From: Poronia punctata | Lineage: Eukaryota > Ascomycota > Sordariomycetes > Xylariales > Xylariaceae | Length of the DNA: 64,000 nucleotides | Assembly (NCBI GenBank): GCA_022579005.1 | Contig: MU401456.1 | Coordinates: 62,001 to 126,000, forward strand | Reading direction: 5' to 3' | Shown: positions 1-10,605 of the stretch, piece after piece | How positions within the stretch are numbered: the first letter of the stretch is position 1 | Layout of the letters: the number at the start of each line of letters is the position of its first letter | Program-made: the position numbers and the translations under genes | The notes under the pieces: generated by a model | Databases searched by the model: none | What the model was told of the DNA's origin: nothing | Seen by the model: the letters and a program-made list of their open reading frames with translations, nothing else

Positions 1-500
1 TTAATATATTAATTCCAGTTCGATTCCTATACTTGTTTATAAAAATAGTGATTTTTTAAAATAAAAAAAACCAGTAAAAAAATGTAAAAAATGTAAAGAT
101 AAAAAAGAAAAGTAAAGAACAAAGTAAAAAAAAGAAAAAAAAAGAAAAAAGAATAAAAAGAGAGAAAAAAAAGAAAAAAGAAAAAAAAAATAAAAAAAAA
201 CATTTTTTAAATTTCTTTTTTTTAAAAAACAAAATAATTTTTTTATATAATTTAAATATTAAATTACTATTTTTATTAAACTTATATTATTTAATAAATA
301 TTTTATTTATATATAATTTTTTTAAATACTTTATAATTATATATTAAATTTAAATATTTAACTTTTATTTAAATAAAATTTTAATATTTTCTATTTTATA
401 TATTGAATTAATTTTCAATATTTATTTTTACTTAAAATGTTTAAAATTTTCAACTTTCTTTTACGTCTTTATTTTTTCAAACGTTGAAAAGTGCATGAAC
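1..500. repeat. AT-rich, gene-free low-complexity block
   Basis: This stretch is almost entirely A and T, with long A runs near 60-210 and TTTAAA/TATAAT words after that. There is no open frame of useful length. Such AT-rich blocks in filamentous ascomycetes usually come from repeat-induced point mutation (RIP) of transposons, which turns C:G into T:A. That origin is inferred, not shown. The block changes abruptly to balanced composition after about 550. Confidence 0.7.
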
Positions 501-516
501 CGTTGAAAATCTATCA

Positions 517-555
517 ATTTACAGTTTATTGAACCTAGCAAGTCTTGGTACGGTA
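517..555 (+). repeat. Third copy of the element-end motif, RIP-like variant
   Basis: This segment reads ATTTACAGTTTA, then CTAGCAAGTC and TTGGTACGGTA. It matches the reverse complement of 708-748 closely and resembles 1600-1637 in the same orientation. The differences in the core (AAGTCTTGG for AGGTCCTGG) are C-to-T or G-to-A transitions, as RIP would leave. It may be the right end of a second, degraded element occupying the AT-rich block to its left. Confidence 0.5.
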
Positions 556-1005
556 ACATCTCGAATGTTATCTATCCATATCCCTATTTGTGTCATGGTG
601 TCGTGATTGAGGATCGCTCCCTGCCCCATACATTATTGTCGATCGAATATCGGCCCGTACCGAACTGCAACCATCTGTTCTGCCTTTGGCATACAGAGGT
701 AGGTAGGTACCGTACCAGGACCTGCTAGATCTTTTAAACTGTAAATCTATTGTAAATGAATAGTTGAGAATTGAAAACGCTTTAGGCAAAGATAACCTTG
801 GAACGACGGTTTGCTGCAAATAACGTTTAGGAGCAATTAAGCGCTTAAAAAAAAATTTACGCTTAATATTAAAAACGCTTAAGATTTGAAAACGTTTTTA
901 AAGCTTGAAAACGCTTAACAAGTACTTTTGCATACTAAAAAGTAAGGCTAGGTACTTTAGGTACTTAAATACTTAAGTCTAAAGGTTAGGTGCTTTAATT
1001 GTTGT

Positions 1006-1110
1006 TTTTTTTTTTTTTTTTTTTTTTTTTAGCACACATGAGAATTGAACTGCAATACTTTATTATAACTATATACATCTATCTAATTACACTATGTAGG
1101 AGGTATCCTT
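1006..1110 (-). other. Degenerate tRNA-like segment followed by an A tract
   Basis: On the minus strand a box-A-like word, TAGTGTAATTAG, is followed about 43 nt later by AGTTCAATTCT. That second word differs from the box-B consensus GGTTCGATTCC only by G-to-A and C-to-T transitions. The spacing is that of a tRNA. The 3' side runs into an A tract (poly-T at 1006-1030 on the plus strand). Acceptor and T stems no longer pair, so this is not a working tRNA. A RIP-damaged tRNA or tRNA-derived SINE fragment inside the element is the likeliest reading. Confidence 0.35.
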
Positions 1111-1201
1111 ATTTGTAGCTTCTATTACAATTGATATGGTCATGTAAGGCCGTCGCAACTTCCGCTTGGTGTTTCTGGGGGGGGGGGGGGTGAAAAGGGG
1201 T

Positions 1202-1460
1202 CACGGACCTTTGGAATGGGCTGCCTGCCATGGCCCATGGACCTTCAGAAATGACTGCTATGGTTCAAGGACCTTCAGAAATGACTGCTATGGCTCATGG
1301 ACCTTCGAAATTGACTGCCATGGCCCATGGACCTTCAGAAATGACTGCTATGGTTCAAGGACCTTCAGAAATGACTGCTATGGTTCAAGGACCTTCAGAA
1401 ATGACTGCTATGGCTCATAGACCTTCAGAAATGACTGCTATAGCTTATGGCAAGCAATAA
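1202..1460 (+). repeat. 30-bp minisatellite, 7 full units
   Basis: Seven head-to-tail 30-bp units start at 1230, 1260, 1290, 1320, 1350, 1380 and 1410. A degraded unit precedes them (1202-1229) and a 21-bp partial unit ends at 1460. Units at 1260, 1350 and 1380 are identical, and the others differ by 1-5 bases. Because 30 is a multiple of three, the frame from 1230 stays open as a 10-residue repeat of the type MAHGPSEMTA, ending at a stop at 1458-1460. No promoter, splice signal or flanking gene supports translation. I list it as a repeat rather than a gene. Confidence 0.9.
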
Positions 1461-2047
1461 AGCGTTAAAAAAAAGTTAAGCGTTTTCGGCTGTTAAGCGT
1501 TTTAAAAAGTAAAAACGTTTTAACATGCAAACGCTCTTTCTATATAACGTTTACCACGTTTAAACTAATAATTTACAATTGACCTATACAAACTATTTTA
1601 TAACGGTTTAAAGAAATGGGCAGGTCCTGGTACGGTAGCTTTCTACCATGATGTGGGGAGTGTAACTGTCTCGTCACACATAGGGTTCTTCATCTGGTAC
1701 GTACGTACACATCTGGTACAAGTTCGCCGGGACTACATGTGCAACCCACGGATAACTTGTGTCCAAGGGCTTGGTCGTAGGCTCCCGACATGATGATTCA
1801 TTCTTATGACAATCCTAATGATTATTGTTCTCGTAAGACATGATGAAATGGGCTGTTCCTAGATACCAGAGAAATGCGGCATCCCAATAGTGTGACTATG
1901 TACGTCATGTCAGTGGGCGACATGTGTATAGCAGATAATGTAATGTATTACGACTTCGGGACATCTTGGACTCGTTTGGCCCAAATTACGATGTAAATAT
2001 CAGTACAGTCCAACTCCTGTGCACCGAACTTCATCTGTGCTACAAAC

Positions 2048-2887
2048 TTAGGCCCACTGGTATTTTTCCCGGTGTCCAATGATTACCCCTGTATCTTCTT
2101 CTTTATCGTGGCAATGCGGACAGGGACCTCGGTGGGTTCTATGATCGTAAACCTCGTGAAACATTGCTGTCATAGCCTGAAGGACACTGGATAAAACGTT
2201 CAGCAATCAGATCATATCGTCAAGAAAGTCTTTGGAAAATTTAGGAACTTACCTAGTGATAATAGCCAGTACAAACGTGCCCATAACTAACTGACAGCTA
2301 TCGTCCCCAGGATCTGGTTCTTCCCCCGTGGGATCACTGCTGTAAGAAGGATGGACATGATTAAGACAATGGGCTGAGATGGCCCTGCCATCCCTTGGTG
2401 AGGTGAATACTGCAACGACTATGAAGGCGCCAACGAAGATGATATCCAACAGGACCCAGATCCAGCGTAACAGTTTCGGGCCTGCCTCACGAAGGACGGC
2501 CGTCAAGAGCAAACTTAACAAGGTATAAACCACTGCAGCCGCTAAGATGCCTTCCACCGCTCTGAAGGGGTGGTCAACACTGAGCGGTGGATCTGGATAT
2601 AGTTCTAGGTGAGCTTCGTAATATCTCGAGAAGATGCCCAATGATGCGATTGAACACAGGAATTGCAGGATTCGGAGAAAACGTAGGGATCGGTACAGCG
2701 CAGAGTGCTTCAGCCAGTCCGGGACCCATCTGGTTAACAGGCCTGTCTCACTGTCCCTGGTCTTGGTTGGGGAAGAAGATATCTCGCTGGCTGCCGGCAT
2801 GGTGTGAGAGGGTGATATGGTAGGAAATAGCCTCTCTGTCTTCAGTCGCTCCCTCATATCGACTGCCTTGGGCGGCGTACCTACCAT
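2048..2887 (-). CDS. MARVEL-like four-helix membrane protein
   Basis: This is a small integral membrane protein of about 257 residues with the four-helix layout of fungal MARVEL-domain proteins. Members are associated with membrane microdomains, but most have no defined function. Model: exon 1 is 2253-2887, intron 2187-2252 (66 nt, GTAAGT donor) and exon 2 is 2048-2186. Joining at the CCAG acceptor extends the frame through AMTAMFHEV and ends in a cytosolic tail containing CPHCH. Unspliced, the frame would stop just inside the intron. Hydrophobic segments fall at about residues 70-90, 110-132, 142-163 and 200-225. The first 65 residues are polar. The start is the first ATG; a later Met at residue 11 is possible. 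Four helices are clear, and the MARVEL name is family inference. Confidence 0.7.
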
Positions 2888-4600
2888 TTCAATTTGGACG
2901 CTGACGTAAAACGTGACGCTACAATGACGGGCTACGCTAGTCTCAACCTAAAGGGTTTCTCGCGCCACAGGGTCCATTGAACCACCACATTTGTGAAAAT
3001 CGATAAAGGGACTGGGTTCCCAACCTTAAAAGATCGGATCAGGACAAAGGTTTATGGTTCTAACGCTGTAATAAACGTTGGTTTGGTGCTGAAGAGTCTG
3101 ATTCCTTCCTTTTGAAAACATATTGATGTCCCTGTTTCTATATAGTTGAAAGTCGATTTCAACGATGGGAAAGTGCGGCTATCTCTTAACATTTGACGGA
3201 GTGTTAACTAGACCTAGCAGGTCTCGGCATGGTAGCGGGGTTCTGAGTAGACGGACAAAACAGAAGGCAATAATAGATCACTGGTTTTCTTCCTTTCCCA
3301 TAGTAAACTGCTACTTTTGTTGCCGGCAATACTTGCGCGCTGCTGCTGTCACTATCTACACATCTCATCGTATTTTCGAAGGCTTATGTAAGGTGCTTTG
3401 TAACACCCCGCAAAGAAGCCAAAGGCGGAATAACTATATAGCGCTGTTAGGAATCGAACCCAACTCCACTTATGGTGTATGCTTCCCAGGACGTATCTCC
3501 TGCTTGTTACAAGATGTGAATAGGATAAGTAATATAGCAAAAGAGAAGGAAAACGCGCAAAACCTTATTTGAAAGGAGTTTAAGGGTTGATGTTAAATAG
3601 TAGAATGTATAAGTTCGAAAATTGCACAGGGGACCGGAGGTAAGGTACTGTCTCCGTTGTAGGCATACGCCGTCTATTATGGGCCTACTCCGTCCGGTGT
3701 GGGTCAACTCACAGTGCCGGACCGGATGAGGGTAGTTGCTTCAGGACAGTGACTATCTCTACCCCTGGAGTCTTTCTAGGTATCCGGAACATCGTCAACA
3801 AAAGCGATATTGACCCTTTACTCTACTGGAACATATCTAGATAGTTGGAATAAGAGTACTAGACTAGTTACTTTATAGAGCCCGTAGTAGTTAGAATGGC
3901 TTTGGTGCAGCTCCAAGTAGACGGAGACTTTAGACCATACCTACAGCGCTGTCCCTAAATATTGTTAACGGCATATAGATTTTGTGAATGGTGGATGACA
4001 TGCTCTAATATTTATATATGCAAAATGTGGTATCCAAGGCCACAATCACTCGATCTCGGTGTTGTATTTTGGACATTGATTAGGTATTGGCCGAAGGCCA
4101 GATATGAAGGATCATTCGTCTCTCCATGGAGACTGCTATTGTTTCGCAATGGAAAATAAGCCTTGCCAAAACTGAAAGTTTATTATTTATGATCGCACGG
4201 TGTATGCTGGCCTCTTGGGAAGCAAGTACTTGTGGTCCTGCCAAAAAATCACAGCCAGATCGACCAATAACAATATTGGCAAAATCAAATTTCAAGTTGC
4301 TTCAAGGATGTAACAACTTTGCCCATGCGGCAGTATGTACCATAAAAGTAAAATACAAGGATATTGTAGTCAAGAAAGTCGATAATCTACCATAATTTAA
4401 TTTCTCATTGGTTATTAACCCAGGGAAGATGCTTATTGTAGAGCTCGTTGTACCTAACCTAGTCGTAATCAGATCCGTATGTTTCGCTCTTTCCAAAATG
4501 CATGTACGGGTAACCAGCAGCAACGGAAAAGATCAATGTTTGTAAACAACTTGCGCACATCCCAGCTCTGCCAGCAGCAATCAGTAAACCCCAAACAACA
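2888..4600. other. Intergenic, no supported gene
   Basis: Moderately AT-rich. Open frames at 3165-3572 and 4126-4395 are short, lack splice or family support and are probably chance. A lone box-B-like word occurs on the minus strand at 3450-3460 without a tRNA around it. Confidence 0.6.
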
Positions 4601-4612
4601 CCTATATAAGGC
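4601..4612 (+). promoter_or_regulatory. TATA box upstream of the 4787 gene
   Basis: CCTATATAAGGC is a near-consensus TATA box about 175 nt before the proposed ATG at 4787. It is followed by a pyrimidine-rich stretch (4645-4670), as is common at fungal transcription starts. Confidence 0.55.
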
Positions 4613-4786
4613 ACCCACCCCCATCCCACCTTGAAATTCTGACCAGTGGATTTTTTTCTTTACTTCTTATAGAGTGACCCTTAATAGCTATTACTTGTTA
4701 CAAAGTATCCTGATAGATACTACCTCCTTAATAGCTAAGACTCTATACCTATCACACTTGCCTCCTATACCAGACTCTATATTAGG

Positions 4787-5469
4787 ATGGCATCAGGACC
4801 TCTCCCTCTTCCCCCCTCAACCACCAATCCCGTAAGTTAACCATTTATACCCACTCACCTCCACTTCCTACATCAGGATGATACCTTACGATCCGATCCT
4901 CTTTCCTCTTTACCATGCATATCTGTTTGCTTACACTAAACGGCGGCACAAAGTCAACCTACGACGACATGTCAGAGAGCGAGGGGGATACCGACACCGT
5001 CTCCACGCCCACGTTTAGCACCGCGGACGAAGCCAGCGGGACCGAAACCGACCCTTCCGAGGTCAGCGACGACATGGACCTCGACAACTCCGACGACGAC
5101 GACGACGACGACGCAGGCCCGACCCAAGCAATCGCCGTCGGCCGTCCAAGCCCAGACGGTAGATGGACGTCGTCCTTCGTCTGTCGCTTCGCGCCCCTCA
5201 ACTACACGGCGAGGATGGAAGTCTGGTGCAACGACGTCGACGACTTCACCAGCTGGTCCCCTGCCAACGTCGTCGCCTCGGAATCCGTCCCCAACGTCAG
5301 GATCCGTTACTGGCTCAGCCACCCGGGCCTCTGGACCGCGGTGCTCGACATCACGTTGCTGGCGGACAATCTCGTCGTCGATCTCGACACGCTGTCCCGG
5401 AGACCGTTGGTGTCGCGGAGTACGTACCACACGAGCCAAGGGTGGCAGCACAATCGGCGTTATGGGTAG
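4787..5469 (+). CDS. Acidic orphan protein
   Basis: I do not recognise a family. Model: exon 1 4787-4831 begins MASGPLPLPPS, a 122-nt intron (4832-4953) has a GTAAGT donor, and exon 2 is 4954-5469. The product is about 186 residues. The N-terminal third is rich in Ser, Thr, Asp and Glu and includes a run of seven Asp encoded by GAC repeats near 5092-5112. The C-terminal half looks folded (tryptophan-rich, alternating polar and hydrophobic residues). It sits downstream of a clear TATA box, unusual among its neighbours. The second exon alone could start at the ATG at 4915, so the first intron is a choice. The exon-2 coding sequence is more GC-rich than the surrounding DNA. An antisense 159-residue frame here is a shadow. 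Confidence 0.5.
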
Positions 5470-6225
5470 TACCTAAGCGATTGTTGCGTCGGGATTAAGG
5501 GGTTTGGATCGGTACCTACCATGTCGTATGATTTGGCCTTTTTAAGATTATGATCAGGTATGTTTGTGATGCTTGCGACGACCCGACTTGCACATGCTCA
5601 ACTAACGTGCTTTTAGATTGATTTAACGACACTTTCGGAATGACTTTGGATACCCAATAGGTACACTGTATGTTTTTTATGAGTTTGGAAGTCGCATGTG
5701 GAATTTTAGGTCAGGTGGTAGGAGTTAAGGACTAAGGTTAGATGGATAGCCGTATTTTTTGTGGTACCTGTTAGTCCAGGGTATGGGGTTTCGACCAGGG
5801 ATGTATATACAATTTTGGGCTCTTTACCCACAGTGCTTTTACCCTTTGATGTCATCGACATGCTCGGCGGGGCAATACAATTGCATTTAACCTATTATTA
5901 TGTAGTTTTCGAATCTGCTTTTGACTGTATGTGATCTGTAATCGATTACGTTTCTTATCAGCTCAGAACTTTTGGCGGAGCTCTGCTAGAAACATGCGGG
6001 TAGTATCTGATAGCAAGAGAGTAATTGAGTGGATCGATTAAGTAAAGCTGGCAGGCGGCCCCTAGGCTCTATCTTTGCGAGAACAAAGACACATTGATAA
6101 TGATATCCTAGGTCCTTTTCGCCGGTCCGGTTTGGAAAACTGGGGTACAGATCGGAATACAGTATCTATGTGGTCATCGACGGAGTCCTGGCCTCCTTCT
6201 ATCCCCGCACCTACGGAGAGTAGAG
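5470..6225. other. Intergenic, nothing recognised
   Basis: No long frame, repeat or structured RNA seen. It separates two converging genes. Confidence 0.6.
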
Positions 6226-6970
6226 CTAGTAGAAAGGGTTGAGGACAGAACGTGTTGGTATGCTGTATTCAATACGAGAAGATAGCATTTTCACTTGCAC
6301 CCATTGATGGTAATTCAGGCGCCGCATGTCATCTTCTCCCCAGTCGTCGGCTCTACAATAGTCTAGCGCCACCAAGCAGTCGGGGCATTGGATAGCAGAG
6401 TAGTTTTCCCAAGCCGACAGATACTCTTCTGCAAACTCGGCCCCCCACCGGCCTTGAAGATAGGCCCTATTTGACACCCAATGACTGGCGCTTGTCGGCA
6501 GCGGGTAAAAGCAGTAGGCGCACACGGCTAGTGATTCCGCAGGCTTGCCGTCTTCGCCGATGGGTCCCATTAGTTGGATTAGTGAATGCGTTGCACGACA
6601 TTCGGCCGAGTACGGCGGCTGCCGGTGTTTCCAAGCCGAGGGTATGACTAGGTCTATGCAATTCGACCTCGAGGCGCGGAGCAGCTTCTTGCAGGTCAGC
6701 GTAAAGCAGAGCTTGCTTAGAGGGTCGAGATAGCTGAAAATAAATTCCAGAATTTCGAGCGGAAGGCTTCCGAAGACCGAGGGCTGTAGTAGGAAGGATG
6801 AATTGAGAATCTGGGTTACTATTAGCTAATTCGCCATCTGTATATGACAACTATGTTCTTACTGCTTCGGAAACTTTGAAACTGGCCCAGTGATCAAGGC
6901 CGTGCCCCTTGCATATTCTTATTGCTTCGTCGATAAATTCGGGCGCATAGCTACCGGTGGGGCGATTCAT
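6226..6970 (-). CDS. F-box protein
   Basis: Probable substrate-recognition subunit of an SCF ubiquitin ligase, of about 230 residues. Model: exon 1 6863-6970 (MNRPTGSYAPEF onward), a 52-nt intron 6811-6862 (GTAAGA donor, CAG acceptor, GCTAAT branch) and exon 2 6226-6810. Joining them opens one frame through a classic N-terminal F-box at about residues 50-80: SLPLEILEFIFSYLDPLSKL then TLTCKKLLRAS. The C-terminal part has two Cys-x2-Cys pairs (CAYC and CPDC, about 50 residues apart), suggesting a small zinc-binding module. Fungal F-box proteins of this type have many diverged paralogues, so the substrate is unknown. Overlapping frames on the same strand are fragments of this gene read in another phase. 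Confidence 0.75.
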
Positions 6971-7893
6971 CACTCTTTGCTCTACCCTTCATCTAGAAAG
7001 TAGGATTCCGACTGGGATGGTGCTTTTGCTAGGTGGTGTTAGCCGACCTTTTGACATTACGTAGCATCGATGGAAATAACCAAAATGAATCTTTAGAGTT
7101 GACGGCTGTCTCTTGAAGTACTCAACGCAGATCAGCTTGCAAGGAGAGTTCTTATACATCTAGTAACAGACAGATCCGGGGTTGCTTGCAAGATAAAGTA
7201 AGCCTCGTGCTAGGACCTCATGTTAAAAGGTTATGAGTATGTAGGCTTAGAAACCCACTGCGGGAGTTAGGCGTCAAGAATTTTGAAAATATCGCTACCT
7301 AGGTTAGGTATACGAAGACAAGGGGGAGTGATGGAAATGATTGTGAAGTTTGTATGTAGCACGTATGAGTAGGTAACTACACGTATGTTTGACCAGCTGC
7401 AAGGTGGTGAAGAGCGGGAGTTTTGCGGGAGTAAGTACTTACCTATGTCTTTTTGTACTATCTATGTACATATGTATTCCAGACTGTACACGGTTTCTTG
7501 TGGTTAGCGTATCTGGGGTAAATTCCCTTTTGTATTGACTCTAATCTGTACCAGGTTAAGCTTAGGAACTGAACCAATCATTTCGCAGGAGTCTAACCAA
7601 GACGGTATTGCACAATGACAACACGCCCAGGTTGGCGTGGTTGGTCGCCCTCTCGAACGACGCTCCCACACGTAAAGAGCGTTAAACACTTTGACACAGC
7701 ACCTGCCGATCAACATGGCTGCATAAGGGTAAATCGACGTAATAGACAAGCCTTAGTCTTAGGTACCTAGGTAGTTTAGAAGTAATTTCCATCCAAACGC
7801 TTTCAATCCTTCAGGTCTGAACACGCGTCTACACTCTGGCACTGGGATTGAGAAACACGGCACCATTCGACTTCCGGATGGCTGACTGGAAAT
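6971..7893. other. Intergenic between divergent genes
   Basis: Shared upstream region of the F-box gene (minus) and the 774-residue membrane protein gene (plus). It contains a TAGGTACCTAGGTAG cluster near 7760. No gene seen. Confidence 0.6.
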
Positions 7894-10218
7894 ATGCCAA
7901 CCCCGGAAGGACACCGACACGTGTCCCTGGAAAGACACAGCAATACGAATGTAGACCCGTCTCAATCTCATACTTGTACACAAGGATACGGGGCCAGTAG
8001 GCACGGGATTAATAACGACGGCGGGTATCGCTACGATCTTCGGCAGACCTCAGGACAACGCTACAAGACAGATGAATTGATGGTTCAAAAGAACGGACCG
8101 GACCTCAGCACAGTCGATTTAACTAGTTGGCTACAGACAGATGAAGAGACTTCGAATCACCCTGGGGAGCGAGACCAACCAAGAGAACCGGATCCGGCTC
8201 CGTGCCGGACGCAAAGACGCAGCGTGGTCCAAACTACATCCCTCGGGTCTGCAGCAAGGCAGTTTCTTCTGTTTCAGTTTCCTGCTATGGCATTTACCAC
8301 CGCTCTTCTAGCGTTGTACATCAAGCAGATATCGTGGACCCCAACGGCAAACCAATTGGGAGCCCTTCTGGTCGCAGCAAAAATACACGAAACACTGGTG
8401 GTCGCCTCGTTGTTCCACATAACCTACTATCATATTCGTCGTGATTTGTTGAGCTACCGTGGTACTCCCTACGGCTTTCTCACCGCACCCTTCCAACTAA
8501 CATCGCCCTTCTATCTCTTCACGTCCGAGTTCTGGTCGGGGCTCAGGGTGACAGACATGCACTCGGTGCGCTTGGCCATGTTGGTGATTGTTACGTTTGC
8601 CCTCAGTGCACTTGTCGGCGCTAGCTCTGGGATTGTGATATTGCCGAAACTCGGTTGGCGCACTCTTCCGGGGGGGATTCAAGACTTATGGATGAGGGGT
8701 CGCGGGCCTGTAGCGGCGGGCCTGATCGAGCCTTCAACGGCCATGTATATGTCGAATATTAGCCTTTCTACCTTGCCCGATCAGTGTTTGCGGGATGAAC
8801 CTGATACCCAGGCTCTACGGCAGTGTCCATTCACACTTTCGACCTCCCCCGACGCTCCCCAAATATTTGCCAGTTTTTCTGATTTCGGTTACCAGTTTGG
8901 CAGGGTGAATGTCACAGTCGAGAAAAGAAGCCCACGGACTATTGATTTCTTCTCGACATTCAGTAGTGGGAATAGCACACTGGTTGCTGCTACCACCCCG
9001 TTGGTCTCTGTGGTGTGGCCCCTTTCTGCTGCTGCTGAAAGATGGAATCTTCATCGCAGTGGCGCTATCAAACTGCTCGCAGAGGCACATAATAGGAATG
9101 GAGACGCCGTCGTCCTGAAGCAGCCGCGAGTCATAACCCAATGTGCGGCACACCCTACCAACGTCCGAGGCAACGGAACCGGCTCTGAGCATTACCAGTT
9201 CCAAATCCTACAGTCTTTCTATCCACGATTAGAATTCACGGTGCCCTTACCTGCCTTGCAGGATGCCCTAGATAGTGGCACCCACTTCGGCTTTCTCGAT
9301 GTGAACGACTATCTACCTAACAACATAAGAGCTTCGGTGGCCTACTGGACTCGTGAGTCAATGTTCCAGGGATATTTGAGTATATGTCTCGTTGATGCTA
9401 GATGGGTCGAGGCAGATGCCTGGCTGCTTCCCCTTGAACCTAGCGGAGAGATCAAACATTCCCTCGACATCGGGAGGGAGAACATTCCAACTTACGCGGA
9501 CCTCAGCGTTGACGAAATAATACAAATTAATCCGGAATGGTGCCATCTCTTAGACCGCCCCGTTTCCAGCGGGAACGGAACTGAAACTTCAGTGTTCCAA
9601 CTGCTAACAAAGTCGGTGACCCTATCTTCCCTCTTGTACTCTGAGCCATATGACCCTGAGATTAATACACTGGCGGCCGGACCTACCATCCTACTGGCCG
9701 AAGCATTGTCGTGGGCGCCAGAGAGTCGTGGTTGGCCAGTTGAATGGTCGGACAGCGGACCCTGGAAAGCGGCGTCGAATTGGGGATGGCTCACGCCATT
9801 TAAGGAGGTGACGGGTCTTGGGGATTACGTGCTAATCACAGCCGGGCACTACCAGAATGTCTATTCCTATAGCATGGAAGAGATCACCACGGTATTGTCA
9901 TGGGTTGTATTATTGCTACACTATCTGCTCGTAATCGTTCACTTGATCGTCCTGGTGGCGCACCGAGGACGGACAAGCAATGCATGGGGGAGCCTGGGCG
10001 AGCTCGTCACTCTGGCTATGAATTCGACACCTACGAAGCTGTTGAATAATGCAGGCGCTGGCGTGGACGGGACCAAGATATGGCGCTTGAAGGCTTGCGT
10101 GAGGGAGATTGAAGGCGAGGGACGGATTGAACTAGTGCTTAGGGATGGTAGGACTACGCCAAAGTCAGAGACTCTGGAAGACCATGATCTGATACAACCT
10201 GATCAGAAATATGGGTAG
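7894..10218 (+). CDS. Large membrane protein of unknown function
   Basis: Single-exon frame of 774 residues. I recognise the general layout as one found among uncharacterised fungal membrane proteins but know no function. Residues 1-120 are polar and probably cytosolic. Hydrophobic helices lie at about 124-146, 153-178 and 226-250. A domain of roughly 410 residues follows, with several Asn-x-Ser/Thr glycosylation sequons and cysteines, consistent with an extracellular or lumenal domain. A last helix sits at about 663-689 and is followed by an 85-residue charged tail. The start is the first ATG in the frame, with no signal peptide. The stop (TAG) is at 10216-10218. The same frame stays open after the stop to about 10701, but that stretch lies antisense to the next gene and I do not count it. 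Confidence 0.75.
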   Translation: MPTPEGHRHVSLERHSNTNVDPSQSHTCTQGYGASRHGINNDGGYRYDLRQTSGQRYKTDELMVQKNGPDLSTVDLTSWLQTDEETSNHPGERDQPREPDPAPCRTQRRSVVQTTSLGSAARQFLLFQFPAMAFTTALLALYIKQISWTPTANQLGALLVAAKIHETLVVASLFHITYYHIRRDLLSYRGTPYGFLTAPFQLTSPFYLFTSEFWSGLRVTDMHSVRLAMLVIVTFALSALVGASSGIVILPKLGWRTLPGGIQDLWMRGRGPVAAGLIEPSTAMYMSNISLSTLPDQCLRDEPDTQALRQCPFTLSTSPDAPQIFASFSDFGYQFGRVNVTVEKRSPRTIDFFSTFSSGNSTLVAATTPLVSVVWPLSAAAERWNLHRSGAIKLLAEAHNRNGDAVVLKQPRVITQCAAHPTNVRGNGTGSEHYQFQILQSFYPRLEFTVPLPALQDALDSGTHFGFLDVNDYLPNNIRASVAYWTRESMFQGYLSICLVDARWVEADAWLLPLEPSGEIKHSLDIGRENIPTYADLSVDEIIQINPEWCHLLDRPVSSGNGTETSVFQLLTKSVTLSSLLYSEPYDPEINTLAAGPTILLAEALSWAPESRGWPVEWSDSGPWKAASNWGWLTPFKEVTGLGDYVLITAGHYQNVYSYSMEEITTVLSWVVLLLHYLLVIVHLIVLVAHRGRTSNAWGSLGELVTLAMNSTPTKLLNNAGAGVDGTKIWRLKACVREIEGEGRIELVLRDGRTTPKSETLEDHDLIQPDQKYG

Positions 10219-10605
10219 GCTGGTTCTACGGCACATTTGTGCGGATTGAAGATCTCCTGGAGTTATCTGAAACCATCAGTGTCTATATGCCCAGAAATAC
10301 CCAACAGCAACAATTATGGGACTAGGCCCTTGATCGACCTTCGACAACCCAATGTAAGCCAGTGGTTCCATTCACAGCTTAGCAGTCGGTTGTCATTTGT
10401 CACTTGCTCGAAATTCCTCTGTGCCGACAGAAGTCCGCAATCTACCCTGGCTTTATTGGAATCTGAGCTCGAAATGTGCCTAGCGATGACCTACACAATT
10501 CTTACCAGAGAAACAACCGGTCAAAGCCTATACGATGTCTCGCCATATGACCTCGCAGGACTGGGCCGGGGCCATTTTCCCACAGCGGAATCAACTGTCG
10601 CATCT

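Larger units (their letters stand above)
708..1637. mobile_element. Small non-autonomous element with terminal inverted repeats
   Basis: The 18-mer TACCGTACCAGGACCTGC at 708-725 recurs as its exact reverse complement at 1620-1637. The similarity continues imperfectly inward for about 20 more bases (CTTTTAAACTG near 733 against the reverse complement of the CGGTTTAAAG word near 1604). Inside the ends lie sub-terminal words of AAAACGCTTAA type on the left (about 774-915). The inverse word TTAAGCGTTTT lies on the right (about 1461-1520). This opposed arrangement resembles sub-terminal transposase-binding sites of class II elements. No transposase frame is present, so it would be non-autonomous. 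I could not find a convincing target-site duplication. Assignment to a superfamily is not possible from this copy. Confidence 0.6.

Noticed and set aside
1230..1460. CRISPR-like direct repeats
   Set aside because: The 30-bp units are adjacent without spacers, and this is a fungal nuclear sequence. It is a minisatellite.
3450..3460. Perfect box-B word on the minus strand suggesting a tRNA
   Set aside because: No matching acceptor stem, anticodon stem or box A at tRNA spacing was found.
3165..3572. 135-residue open frame
   Set aside because: No motif, no splice support, and codons look random. It covers the isolated box-B word.
4972..5451. 159-residue minus-strand frame rich in Val, Arg and Asp
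   Set aside because: It is antisense to the acidic orphan gene and arises from its GC-rich GAC and TCC codons.
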